The translations under genes and the position numbers were made by a program. DNA of 7,574 bases from JBHIBR01 sp046759145 [NCBI: Nitrospinota bacterium] (GTDB lineage: Bacteria; UBA8248): the NCBI GenBank assembly GCA_046759145.1, contig JBHIBR010000082.1, forward strand, positions 1 through 7,574, read 5' to 3'. The notes under the pieces are model-generated. The model had not been told where the DNA came from and searched no databases. It saw only the letters and a program-made list of their open reading frames with translations. Positions 1-6,479 of the stretch are shown here, piece by piece. Each line of letters starts with the position of its first letter. The first letter of the stretch is position 1.

Positions 1-264
1 TATCTCAAGGACGTCCTCGACCACCTCCAGCGCATCGAGACCAACCTCCAGATGTGCCGGGACCTCCTCACCTTCTCTCTCTACCTCCTCTTCCGCAAGA
101 AGCACTGGTTCTGGGGGGGGTCCCCTCTCCCTTCCCTCCCCGGTCCCCTCGTCCTCTGGCCCAGAGGCCATATGCCGCGAAGAGGGCGGCGGAGAAGAGG
201 TAGCCCCCCGCGATGGAGGGGGCGACCCCGAGGCCGAAGCGGTGACCCACGCCGCCGGGAGTGA
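1..264 (+). pseudogene. 3' end of a CorA-like Mg2+ channel gene, apparently missing its membrane core
   Basis: The reading frame enters from outside the window at base 1 and stays open to a stop at 262-264. Only about 1-117 looks coding: its third codon positions are almost all G or C, and it reads YLKDVLDHLQRIETNLQMCR, then DLL. That resembles the long cytoplasmic helix of CorA channels just before transmembrane segment 1 (pattern Y.RDVYDH...ETIE..RDLL). It is followed at once by SLYLLFRKKHWFW, which resembles the last few residues of CorA (typical ending YF+KKKWL). The roughly 60-70 residues that normally lie between, including TM1, the GMN selectivity motif and most of TM2, are absent. After position 117 the frame becomes Arg/Gly/Pro-rich and is the shadow of the convergent permease gene, so the true stop seems lost. 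Likely an internally deleted, non-functional gene or an assembly junction. The match is to short motifs only, so the family call is tentative. Confidence 0.4.
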
Positions 265-1666
265 TCTCGTAGGCGTGGATGACACCGACGAAGGACAGGA
301 CCGCGCCGGCCAGCGCCCAGAGGGCAGCCTTCCCGAAGTCGCGCTCGATCAGGAAGACCGAGATGGAGGAGAGGATCATCGAGCTGAAGAGGAAGCCCCG
401 CTCGAGAAGGATCAGGCCCCGGATGGGGATCCGGTGGAGGAACGCCCCCTCGCCGAGAGAGTGGAGGTCCGTCCCCGCCGCCCCGAGGGCGCTCTGGATG
501 AGGAGGAGCCCCCAGGCCGCCAGCGCGGGGAAGAGCCCCACCGCCACGGCCGGGGCGTGGCGGTGGGGAGTGGCCTGGAAGGCCTGGGCCACGATGACCA
601 CGCCGATCCAGAGGAGGATGGCGATCCCCGCCTCGAGGGGGACGAGCCGCAAGACGGCCCCCACCGTGCCCGTGAAACAGAGAAAGGCGAGGAAGAACCC
701 GTTCAGGGTGGAGTAGCCCGCCCTCGCCCCCAGGGCCTTCCACCCCGGGTGGCCGATGTAGATGGTGGTGGGAAAGCAGGAGCCGAAGCACGCCGCGATC
801 AGCGAGCCCGCCCCGTTGGCCGCGAGCGCAGCCCGGGCGGGATAGCGGTCCCCGGCGGCCTCAGCACTCTCCACGTTCTGGAGGGAGCCGACGACGTTGA
901 AGAGGCCCATGGGCACGGTGACGGCCATGTAGCCCAGCAGGTGCTCCGGCCGGAGGGCGGATAGTAGCTCCCCCACCGCAGGCCGCGGCGGAGCCCACCT
1001 GAGCGAGAGCGCAAGCCCTCCCTCCATCAGGCCGAGCGCCCAGGCCAGGGCCGTCCCCACTGCCACTGCCGCCATCCCCCCGGGGAGGCCGAGGGGGAAG
1101 CGGGCGCGGCTGAAGTACTGGAGGAGGATGATGGCGAGGGGGGCCATGGCCACAAGCGGCATCTCAAAGATGCGGAACAGGAAGTCCATGGCGATGAAGC
1201 TCACCGCGATCCCCGCCAGGGCCGAGAGGAGGGCGGCCCGGGGCGTGACCCGGCGCAGCCGGTCCGCCACGAACGCCCCGCCGAGCTCGATGAGGCCGCT
1301 CACGAGACAGGCCACCAGGCCCACCCGCCAGGCGAGCTCCGGGTCCCCTGTCTTCCGGTAGATGGGGGCCATGATGAAGAGCACGAAGGCGAAGAGGCTC
1401 ACAGTGTTGATGCCGTAGGGCAGAGCGGTCACATCCGAGCGGCCCTCCCGCAGGGCAAGGCGCCGCGCCTGCCAGGCGTAGAAGAGGTTGCCGAAGAGGA
1501 TGCTCAGGGCCGCGCCGGGGAGGATGCGTCCGAAGAGGAGCTCATCGGGAAGCCCCACGAGGCCCCGACCCAGCGAGACGATGAGGATGAGCTGGACGAG
1601 GTTGTCCACCATGAGGCCGAAGAAGCCATCCAGGTCGCGTCGCGTGAACCAGGGGTAGGAGCTCAC
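68..1666 (-). CDS. NCS2-family (AzgA-like) nucleobase/xanthine-uracil type permease
   Basis: A 532-residue inner-membrane protein with about 12-14 hydrophobic stretches, probably a proton-coupled importer of a purine, pyrimidine or similar ring compound. The start is GTG at 1666, supported by GAGGAG at 1675-1680, 8 nt upstream. Family marks include DNLVQ near residue 21, ALPYGINT (81-88), FNVVGSLQNVESAEAAGD (256-273, the place of the conserved acidic TM8 segment) and GSCFPTTIYIGHPGW (295-309, equivalent to the GTSTVTTYIES segment of AzgA permeases), followed by ARAGYST. The match to AzgA is partial: acidic E266/E269 sit where substrate contacts are expected, but the flanking motif differs, so the substrate cannot be named. 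The last ~30 residues, after LWARG (501-505), are charged and low-complexity. Codons 516-532 lie antisense to the CorA-like tail and span a run of eight C, so the natural C-terminus may be shorter. The gene is divergent from the aldo/keto reductase. Confidence 0.85.
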   Translation of the reverse strand: MSSYPWFTRRDLDGFFGLMVDNLVQLILIVSLGRGLVGLPDELLFGRILPGAALSILFGNLFYAWQARRLALREGRSDVTALPYGINTVSLFAFVLFIMAPIYRKTGDPELAWRVGLVACLVSGLIELGGAFVADRLRRVTPRAALLSALAGIAVSFIAMDFLFRIFEMPLVAMAPLAIILLQYFSRARFPLGLPGGMAAVAVGTALAWALGLMEGGLALSLRWAPPRPAVGELLSALRPEHLLGYMAVTVPMGLFNVVGSLQNVESAEAAGDRYPARAALAANGAGSLIAACFGSCFPTTIYIGHPGWKALGARAGYSTLNGFFLAFLCFTGTVGAVLRLVPLEAGIAILLWIGVVIVAQAFQATPHRHAPAVAVGLFPALAAWGLLLIQSALGAAGTDLHSLGEGAFLHRIPIRGLILLERGFLFSSMILSSISVFLIERDFGKAALWALAGAVLSFVGVIHAYEITPGGVGHRFGLGVAPSIAGGYLFSAALFAAYGLWARGRGDRGGKGEGTPPRTSASCGRGGRERR

Positions 1667-1674
1667 CCGGGGCG

Positions 1675-1680
1675 CTCCTC
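1675..1680 (-). promoter_or_regulatory. Ribosome binding site of the NCS2-type permease
   Basis: GAGGAG on the minus strand, 8 nt before the GTG at 1666. It is the reason for choosing the GTG as start, since no ATG is available near the N-terminus. Confidence 0.75.
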
Positions 1681-1822
1681 AAGGGGCGGTTGCCGCGCCG
1701 GCGGAGGGGGAGACGACTCGAGAAACGGGCGCGCGCCCTCGGCGGCGGGAGGGGGCCGATTCCCCTGGCTCCCCGCGGGGGGAGGGGATAGCATGGAGCG
1801 AGGAATTCCGCTCAGCTTCTCC

Positions 1823-1838
1823 AGGGGCTTTTGCCCCT
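1823..1838 (+). promoter_or_regulatory. Perfect leader hairpin upstream of the aldo/keto reductase
   Basis: AGGGGC, TTTT, GCCCCT forms a perfect 6-bp stem with a 4-nt loop. It ends 8 nt before the GAGG ribosome binding site (1847-1850) and 18 nt before the ATG at 1857. There is no T-tract after it on either strand, so it does not look like an intrinsic terminator. It may be an mRNA-stability or translation-control hairpin, or an operator in the divergent region. The function is inference. Confidence 0.4.
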
Positions 1839-1856
1839 TCGTTCGCGAGGTTTCCC

Positions 1857-2978
1857 ATGGCTTACCCCGGCTACGCCACATCGGAAGGGACGGAAGCCTA
1901 CCGCAAGCGCTTCCTGGACCGCCTCGCTCCCGAGCACTACCGGAAGGTCCACGGCCTGTGGATGAGCTCCATCGGGGTCGGCACCTACCTGGGCGACCAC
2001 GATGCACCCACCGACGCCCGTTACGCAGAATCTGTGGCCCTCGCCGTGCGCTCGGGCTGCAACGTCATCGACAGCGCCATCAACTACCGCTTCCAGCGGA
2101 GCGAGCGTTCGGTGGCGGCGGCTCTTCGGGCCCTCTTTGAGGCCGGCGAGGCCCGGCGGGAAGAGGTCGTCGTGGCGACCAAGGGGGGCTTCATCCCCTT
2201 CGACGGCGCTCCCCCCCGGGATGCCTACGAGCTCCGAAGCTACATGGAGACCCAGTTCTTCCGGCCCGGCACCATCCGCCGGGAGGAAGTGGCGGCGGGC
2301 TGCCATTGCATGACGCCCGCCTACCTGGCCAACCAGCTCGAGCGCAGCCTGCGGAACCTGGACCTCGAGTGCGTGGACATCTACTACGTCCACAACCCCG
2401 AGACCCAGCTCCAGGAGGTCCGTCGCGAAGAGTTCCTCTCCCGCCTCACCGAGGCCTTCGCCTTCCTGGAGGAGTGCGTCGCCCGGGGGGTGATCCGCAT
2501 GTACGGCACGGCCACCTGGGAGGGCTACCGCCGCCCCTCGAACGCGCGCGACTACCTCTCCCTCGCCGAGGTGGTCGGCTGCGCCCGGAAGGCCGGCGGC
2601 GAGGAGCACCACTTCAAGGTCGTCCAGCTCCCCCTCAACCTGGCCATGCCCGAGGCCTTCGCCTTCCAGAACCAGTCGGTGGACGGGGAGAAGGTGAGCT
2701 TCCTGGAGGCGGCGGCCAGCTTCCGGGTGGCTGCCATGGCCAGCGGCTCCATCCTCCAAGGACAGGTGGCCCGCAACCTGCCCGCCATCGTGGGAGAGGT
2801 CTTCCCCGGCCTCGAGACCGATGCCCAAAGGGCCATCCAGTTCGTGCGGAGCACCCCGGGGCTGGGTGTGGCCCTGGTGGGGATGAAAGAAACCGCCCAC
2901 GTGGTGGAGAACCTCTGGCTCGCGACGAAGCCCCCGGCCGATAGGGACCAGTACTTGAAGCTCTTCCGCAGGGCGTGA
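1857..2978 (+). CDS. Aldo/keto reductase, uncharacterised subfamily with insertion before the catalytic His
   Basis: A 373-residue cytosolic NAD(P)H-dependent oxidoreductase predicted to reduce an aldehyde or ketone; the substrate is unknown. The TIM-barrel begins around SSIGVGTYLG (37-46). The full catalytic tetrad is visible: D72 and Y77 in NVIDSAINYRFQRSE, K109 in VVATKGG, and H179 in YYVHNPE. Cofactor-binding marks near the C-terminus are STPGLGVALVGMKETAHVVENL-like (about residues 332-352). Lys to His is 70 residues here against about 33 in classical AKR1 enzymes, so roughly 35-40 extra residues (about 111-155, with CHCM at 149-152) sit in that loop. HNPE and the YGTATWEGYR stretch (216-225) recall, from memory, a recurrent uncharacterised bacterial subfamily. 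Start ATG 1857 has GAGG at 1847-1850 with 6-nt spacing. The gene ends 17 bp from the convergent operon and is divergent from the permease; neither neighbour reveals its role. Confidence 0.92.
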   Translation: MAYPGYATSEGTEAYRKRFLDRLAPEHYRKVHGLWMSSIGVGTYLGDHDAPTDARYAESVALAVRSGCNVIDSAINYRFQRSERSVAAALRALFEAGEARREEVVVATKGGFIPFDGAPPRDAYELRSYMETQFFRPGTIRREEVAAGCHCMTPAYLANQLERSLRNLDLECVDIYYVHNPETQLQEVRREEFLSRLTEAFAFLEECVARGVIRMYGTATWEGYRRPSNARDYLSLAEVVGCARKAGGEEHHFKVVQLPLNLAMPEAFAFQNQSVDGEKVSFLEAAASFRVAAMASGSILQGQVARNLPAIVGEVFPGLETDAQRAIQFVRSTPGLGVALVGMKETAHVVENLWLATKPPADRDQYLKLFRRA

Positions 2979-2992
2979 GGGGGACTCCCCTC
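2977..2992. terminator. Possible bidirectional terminator hairpin between convergent genes
   Basis: GAGGGG, GACT, CCCCTC gives a 6-bp GC stem with a 4-nt loop. It overlaps the last two bases of the reductase stop codon (2976-2978) and lies 3 nt beyond the end of the convergent DUF2064 stop (2996-2998). It is placed to stop both transcripts. No T-tract follows on either strand, so it would be a weak or factor-assisted terminator, or merely a 3'-end stabilising hairpin. Confidence 0.4.
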
Positions 2993-2995
2993 CCA

Positions 2996-3775
2996 CTACC
3001 CGCCCCGTAGGCTCCACGGCAAGCCTCGCCCCACTCCGGCGGCCATCAGGGAGACCGTGCGGGGCAGAGCCTCTCGCCACTCGGCCCGGCGGAGGAGGCG
3101 CGAAAGGAGAAGGAGGTCCTCCCACCGGTCAAGGTCGAATCCGGGGGCAACCTCCCCGAGCCGGATGCCCGCCGCGCGGGCGCGCCGCACGCTCTCTCGG
3201 TACACGCCCGGGTGGCTCCAACGCTGCCCCTCGAAGAGGGCTGGGACAGGCCTCCTGGCGCCCACGAGGTAGTAGCCCCCATCGTGGCTCGGGCCGAGCA
3301 CGGCCTCCTTCCCTCCCTCCTCCAGCGCTCGGAGGGCCTCCTCCACCACCTGCGGACGGAGGCTCGGGCAGTCGCTCCCGACGAGGACGGCGACGCCTGC
3401 TCCGCGGCGAAAGGCCCCCTCCAGCGCCCGCTCCATCCGTTGCCCCAGGTCCATTCCCTCTTGCGGGATGAGGTCGAAGGCGCGCGGGAGATGGGGAAGG
3501 AGGCGTCCGGCCGGGGCGGCGGGGTCGTAGGCCGCAAGGCGCACCTCCGCGCGGACCCGGAGGAGGAGGAAGGCGAGGTCTTGCAGAAGGGCGGCGTAGA
3601 GGCGCGCTGCGGCGGCGGGGTCGAGGGGCGGAATAAGGCGGGTCTTCACCCGCCCCGGCTCGGGCGCCCGGCCAAAAAAGATGAGGGCGCGGCGAGGGCG
3701 GCCGCTCCACCGGGCGCGCAGCCGGGGAAAGCCCGCGCCCCTTCGCCTCAGCCCTTCGGCCGCACGATGCGCCAC
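2996..3775 (-). CDS. DUF2064 / TIGR04282 CofC-like transferase (rSAM/selenodomain-associated transferase 1)
   Basis: A 259-residue soluble protein of the glycosyltransferase-A / nucleotidyltransferase fold. Family motifs are clear: FFGRAPEPGRVKTRL (33-47, the nucleotide-binding N-terminus), GSDCPSL (133-139, the metal-binding acidic motif), GPSHDGGYYLVG (161-172) and DLDRWEDL (214-221, place of the usual D.DT.EDL). The family is known as TIGR04282, named for co-occurrence with radical-SAM/selenodomain proteins; its exact reaction is not settled. Here it is last in an operon with a PhnCDE-type ABC importer whose binding protein resembles putative selenate binders, which supports a selenium or oxyanion link. 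The start is uncertain. GTG 3775 gives about 27 extra basic residues before RRALIFF and overlaps a possible upstream ORF by 28 nt. No ATG, GTG or TTG lies nearer the domain, so translation may be coupled or start at a rare codon. Confidence 0.88.
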   Translation of the reverse strand: MAHRAAEGLRRRGAGFPRLRARWSGRPRRALIFFGRAPEPGRVKTRLIPPLDPAAAARLYAALLQDLAFLLLRVRAEVRLAAYDPAAPAGRLLPHLPRAFDLIPQEGMDLGQRMERALEGAFRRGAGVAVLVGSDCPSLRPQVVEEALRALEEGGKEAVLGPSHDGGYYLVGARRPVPALFEGQRWSHPGVYRESVRRARAAGIRLGEVAPGFDLDRWEDLLLLSRLLRRAEWREALPRTVSLMAAGVGRGLPWSLRGG

Positions 3776-3876
3776 TCGTCCTCGAACTCCATCCCCGACT
3801 CGCGGAACAGGGCGGTGAAGGAGGCGGCCGAAGCCGCACGGCGGCTACCATAGCGGAAGCCATCCCGACGCCGCAA
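3748..3876 (-). CDS. Possible small ORF or gene remnant between permease and DUF2064 gene
   Basis: A frame ending at TGA (3748-3750) gives a balanced, protein-like tail: GFRYGSRRAASAASFTALFR, then ESGMEFEDEWRIVRPKG. From about 3855 onward nearly all third codon positions are G or C, and this patch lies in no other recognisable gene except the overlap with the DUF2064 start. The only in-frame start after the upstream permease stop is TTG at 3876 (42 residues), and it lacks a convincing ribosome binding site. I recognise no family. It could be a small operon protein, the eroded C-terminus of a lost gene, or, through a frameshift, part of a longer N-terminus. The frame stays open upstream to 4113, but there it is only the shadow of the permease gene. 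Its stop lies 28 nt inside the downstream GTG start, compatible with translational coupling. Confidence 0.35.
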   Translation of the reverse strand: MRRRDGFRYGSRRAASAASFTALFRESGMEFEDEWRIVRPKG

Positions 3877-3914
3877 GAGGGCGCCGCGTGGACGCGGGTC
3901 GGCCCTGCCGGTCC

Positions 3915-4790
3915 TTAGCCCTCTCTTGCCAGGACCCTGCGCCGCAGCCGGGCGCTCAGCCCGTCCACCGCCGTCACCAGGAGGAAGATGACGATGAGGA
4001 GCGTGAGGAGGCGGTTTTCGAGGAAGAGCTGTATGGCCACATGGAGCTCCTGCCCCAGGCCCCCCGCCCCCACAAATCCCAGGATGGTGGCCGCCCGGAT
4101 GTTCACCTCCCACCGGTAGAGCGTGTAGGAGAGGAGCTGGGGGAGGGCCTGGGGGAGCACCCCGTAGAAGAGCACCGCCACCCGCCCCACCCCGGAAGCG
4201 CGCAGGGCCTCGATGGCCCCCCGGGGAACCTCCTCCAGGGCCTCGGCGTAGAGCTTGCCGAGCACCCCCCCGGTGTGGACACCCAGGGCGAGGGTACCGG
4301 GGAAGGGTCCGAGGCCTGCGGCCAGGATGAAGAGGATGGCCCAGAGCAGCTCGGGCACCGCGCGGAAAAGAGCGAGGAGGAGGCGCGCTCCGAGGAAGAG
4401 CCCTCCTCGAATCAGCCTCCCTGCCGGGATGCCCCTCTCCACCTCTTCCAGCGCCCCGGCGGTGAGCGTCCGTGCCCCCGCAAAGGCGAGGGGGAGAGCC
4501 AGCGCTACAGCCAGGAAGGTTCCGAAGAGGCTGATGGCGAGGGTCTCGAGCACCCCCCAGGCCACGCGGCTTAAGAAAGGGACGCCGAGGGCGGGTGGCC
4601 AGAGGCGCGAAAAATACTCCCAGAGCTGGCGAAGGACCTCTCCTCCCAGGAGTCCGGGGAGATCCGCCGCCACCCCCCGGTAGCTCCAGGCGAAGAGAGA
4701 GAGCGCCGCCAGGGCCAGGAGGAGGTTGGAGAGCGACACCCCCCCCCTTCGCCCCAGGACCTCCCCTCTCGCCACGGCTCGCAGCGTCAC
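3915..4790 (-). CDS. phnE: PhnE-type ABC transporter permease (second subunit)
   Basis: A 291-residue inner-membrane subunit of an oxyanion/phosphonate-type ABC importer, with about six hydrophobic segments (first at roughly 20-37, last at 261-279). The cytoplasmic coupling (EAA) loop is clear: EALRASGVGRVAVLFYGVLP at 194-213, followed by LYRWEVNIRAATILGFVGAG (224-243) and GLGQEL, all typical of PhnE-like permeases. It is a paralogue of the upstream permease: both share LYRWE..IR...LGFVGAGG.GQ.L and the VPEL.WA segment, so the two probably form a heterodimeric channel. Start GTG 4790 is preceded by a GGGGGGAG ribosome binding site with 7-nt spacing and lies 19 nt after the upstream permease stop. 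The symbol is at family level only; the transported anion may be selenate or another oxyanion rather than phosphonate. Confidence 0.9.
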   Translation of the reverse strand: MTLRAVARGEVLGRRGGVSLSNLLLALAALSLFAWSYRGVAADLPGLLGGEVLRQLWEYFSRLWPPALGVPFLSRVAWGVLETLAISLFGTFLAVALALPLAFAGARTLTAGALEEVERGIPAGRLIRGGLFLGARLLLALFRAVPELLWAILFILAAGLGPFPGTLALGVHTGGVLGKLYAEALEEVPRGAIEALRASGVGRVAVLFYGVLPQALPQLLSYTLYRWEVNIRAATILGFVGAGGLGQELHVAIQLFLENRLLTLLIVIFLLVTAVDGLSARLRRRVLAREG

Positions 4791-4809
4791 TCGCTTTCTC
4801 CCCCCGACC

Positions 4810-5673
4810 TCACCGCAGCCGCTTGCGCAGCCACGCGCTCAGGGCGTCGGCAACACATACCAGAACCAGGAGGGCCAGGAGGAGGGTGGCCACCTCTCCG
4901 TATCGGAACATCCGCATCGAGAGCTCGAGCTGCTGGCCGATTCCCCCGGCTCCCACGAACCCCAGGACAGCTGAGGAGCGGATGGCGCACTCCCACCGGT
5001 AGAGGCCGTAGGCGATGAGGTTGGGGAGACTCTGAGGAAGCACTCCGTAGGCGAAAATGGAAATGCGCCCCGCCCCCCCGGCCGCCAGGGCCTCAAGTGG
5101 ATCCTCATCCACCGCCTCGTAAGTCTCTGAGAATACTTTTCCCAATATCCCGCTGTAGCCCACGGCAATCGCGAGCACGCCCGCGAAGGGGCCCAGGCCC
5201 ACCGCCCGCACGAACACCAGCGCCCAGACGAGCTCGGGCACAGTGCGGAAGGCGTTCAGCAAAAGGCGGGCGAGGCCATAGGGGAAAAAGCGCAAGGCAC
5301 GCCAAAGCGCTCCCCCCCTGGCCGCCCCGAAGAGGGGCCCGCGGATAGTCAGGATGCTCGAGGCGGGGAGGGAGAGGGGGAAGGCCAGAGCCAGAGCCAG
5401 GAGGGTCCCCATGAGGGCGATCTGGACTGTCTCGACGGAGGCCCGAAGGGTGAGCGCTAGGAACTCCGGCGACAGAGCAGGGGGGAAGAGCCCGGCGAGG
5501 AAGTCGGCCATGTGGCGGCGCGACTCTTCCGAGAGGAGAATTCCCGGGCGGACCTCCGCCAATCGGTAGCTCGCCCCCAGGGCCAGGGCGAGGGCCGCCA
5601 GGAGGAAGAGGTTCCCCCTCCGGTGGAGAAGGCCTCCCCTAGCGGGAAGCGCGGGGGAGGAACTTTCGGCCAT
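4810..5673 (-). CDS. phnE: PhnE-type ABC transporter permease (first subunit)
   Basis: A 287-residue inner-membrane permease paired with the downstream paralogue. A hydrophobic N-terminal helix at about 21-36 follows a short basic cytoplasmic tail. Then come a periplasmic segment with FPPALSPEFL (63-72), membrane helices at about 75-103, 133-160 and 163-180, the coupling loop EALAAGGAGRISIFAYGVLP (194-213), and LYRWECAIRSSAVLGFVGAG (224-243) with GIGQQLEL. These match the binding-protein-dependent permease family of phosphonate-type importers. ATG 5673 lies 35 nt inside the 3' end of the ATPase gene, an overlap expected for translational coupling; a GGAAGG sequence stands about 11 nt upstream. 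The TGA stop is at 4810-4812. The symbol denotes the family, not proven phosphonate transport. Confidence 0.9.
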   Translation of the reverse strand: MAESSSPALPARGGLLHRRGNLFLLAALALALGASYRLAEVRPGILLSEESRRHMADFLAGLFPPALSPEFLALTLRASVETVQIALMGTLLALALAFPLSLPASSILTIRGPLFGAARGGALWRALRFFPYGLARLLLNAFRTVPELVWALVFVRAVGLGPFAGVLAIAVGYSGILGKVFSETYEAVDEDPLEALAAGGAGRISIFAYGVLPQSLPNLIAYGLYRWECAIRSSAVLGFVGAGGIGQQLELSMRMFRYGEVATLLLALLVLVCVADALSAWLRKRLR

Positions 5674-6463
5674 CGGAGGGCTCGCCTTCCGCGCCTTCCC
5701 GCCCGGACGGGACGGAGGCGCCGCGATAGAGCTCTACCAGGAGGCCCTCCGTCACCCGGCCGGCCTCGAGGTCGAAGAGCACGGCCCCCTCCCGCATCCC
5801 AACTACCCGGGGAAAATGGGAGAGGGCCAGGCGGACGCTGTGAAGGCTCGCCAGCAGGGTCGCCCCCTGCTCGGTGCTCACGCGGCACAGGAGAGAGACG
5901 ATCTCTTCGGCCAGAGGCGGGTCCATCCAGGAGACAGGCTCATCGGCCAGGATGTGCGCGGGCGACTGGACCAGGACGCGGGCGATGGCCACCCGCTGCT
6001 GCTGGCCTCCACTCAGGCGCTCGGTGCGCTCCCAGAGCTTCTCGGGGATGCCCACACGCTCGAGGGCCCCCAGGGCCAGCTCCACCTCCCGGGGCGAGAG
6101 AAGGGAGAAGAGGGATTTCGCGAGGGGCCACTGGCCCAGGCGGCCCGCGAGCACGTTATGGACCACCCGGAGGCGGGGGACGAGGTTCTGCTGTTGGTGG
6201 ACCGTGCCCACCCGCCGCCGCAGCTCCCGGAGCGCCCGACCGGAGAGGGCGCCCAAATCCTTTCCTTCTAGCCGCAGGCGGCCGGATGTGGGACGGAGGG
6301 TGCCGTTGAGGAGGCGGAGGAGGGTGGATTTCCCCGCGCCGCTCGGGCCAACGATCGCCACCTGCTCCCCCTGCTCCACGCGCAGGCTGAAGCGGTCCAC
6401 GGCGGCGATGGTGCCCCCGCCCTCCGCCCGGAAGACTTTTGTAAGCCCTTCGAGCTCGAACAT
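5639..6463 (-). CDS. phnC: PhnC-type ABC transporter ATP-binding protein
   Basis: A 274-residue cytoplasmic ATPase powering the importer. Motifs appear in order: Walker A GPSGAGKST (39-47), Q-loop Q90 in HQQQNLVPRLRVVHNVLAGR (89-108, the NLVPRL...NVLAGR run typical of PhnC), signature LSGGQQQR (150-157), Walker B HILADEP (170-176) with catalytic E175, and H-loop His208 in LLASLHS. The D-loop reads SWMDP (178-182) where PhnC proteins usually have SLDP after one or two small residues. This is unusual but keeps the Asp. The ~25 residues after 250 are Gly/Ser/Arg-rich, and the last part overlaps the permease start by 35 nt. ATG 6463 has GGAGAGAG 5 nt upstream, 16 nt after the binding-protein stop. 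Phosphonate specificity is not implied; the binding protein decides the substrate. Confidence 0.93.
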   Translation of the reverse strand: MFELEGLTKVFRAEGGGTIAAVDRFSLRVEQGEQVAIVGPSGAGKSTLLRLLNGTLRPTSGRLRLEGKDLGALSGRALRELRRRVGTVHQQQNLVPRLRVVHNVLAGRLGQWPLAKSLFSLLSPREVELALGALERVGIPEKLWERTERLSGGQQQRVAIARVLVQSPAHILADEPVSWMDPPLAEEIVSLLCRVSTEQGATLLASLHSVRLALSHFPRVVGMREGAVLFDLEAGRVTEGLLVELYRGASVPSGREGAEGEPSDGRKFLPRASR

Positions 6464-6479
6464 GCAGTCTCTCTCCAGG

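Noticed and set aside
242-964. A 240-codon plus-strand frame inside the permease
   Set aside because: Highly charged, repetitive product antisense to permease membrane helices; no ribosome site and no family resemblance.
1787-1794. Minus-strand TGCTATCC as an extended -10 for the permease gene
   Set aside because: Only partial -10 agreement and no credible -35 at a suitable distance in a GC-rich context.
1812-3125. A 437-codon open frame on the minus strand
   Set aside because: Antisense to the aldo/keto reductase, which has a full catalytic tetrad and ribosome site. The composition (Gly/His/Glu-rich, no motif) is that of a shadow frame.
3750-3750. TGA of the small ORF as a selenocysteine codon, tempting given the selenium context
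   Set aside because: The sequence after it reads into low-complexity frame and no SECIS-like stem-loop is evident just downstream; ordinary termination is simpler.
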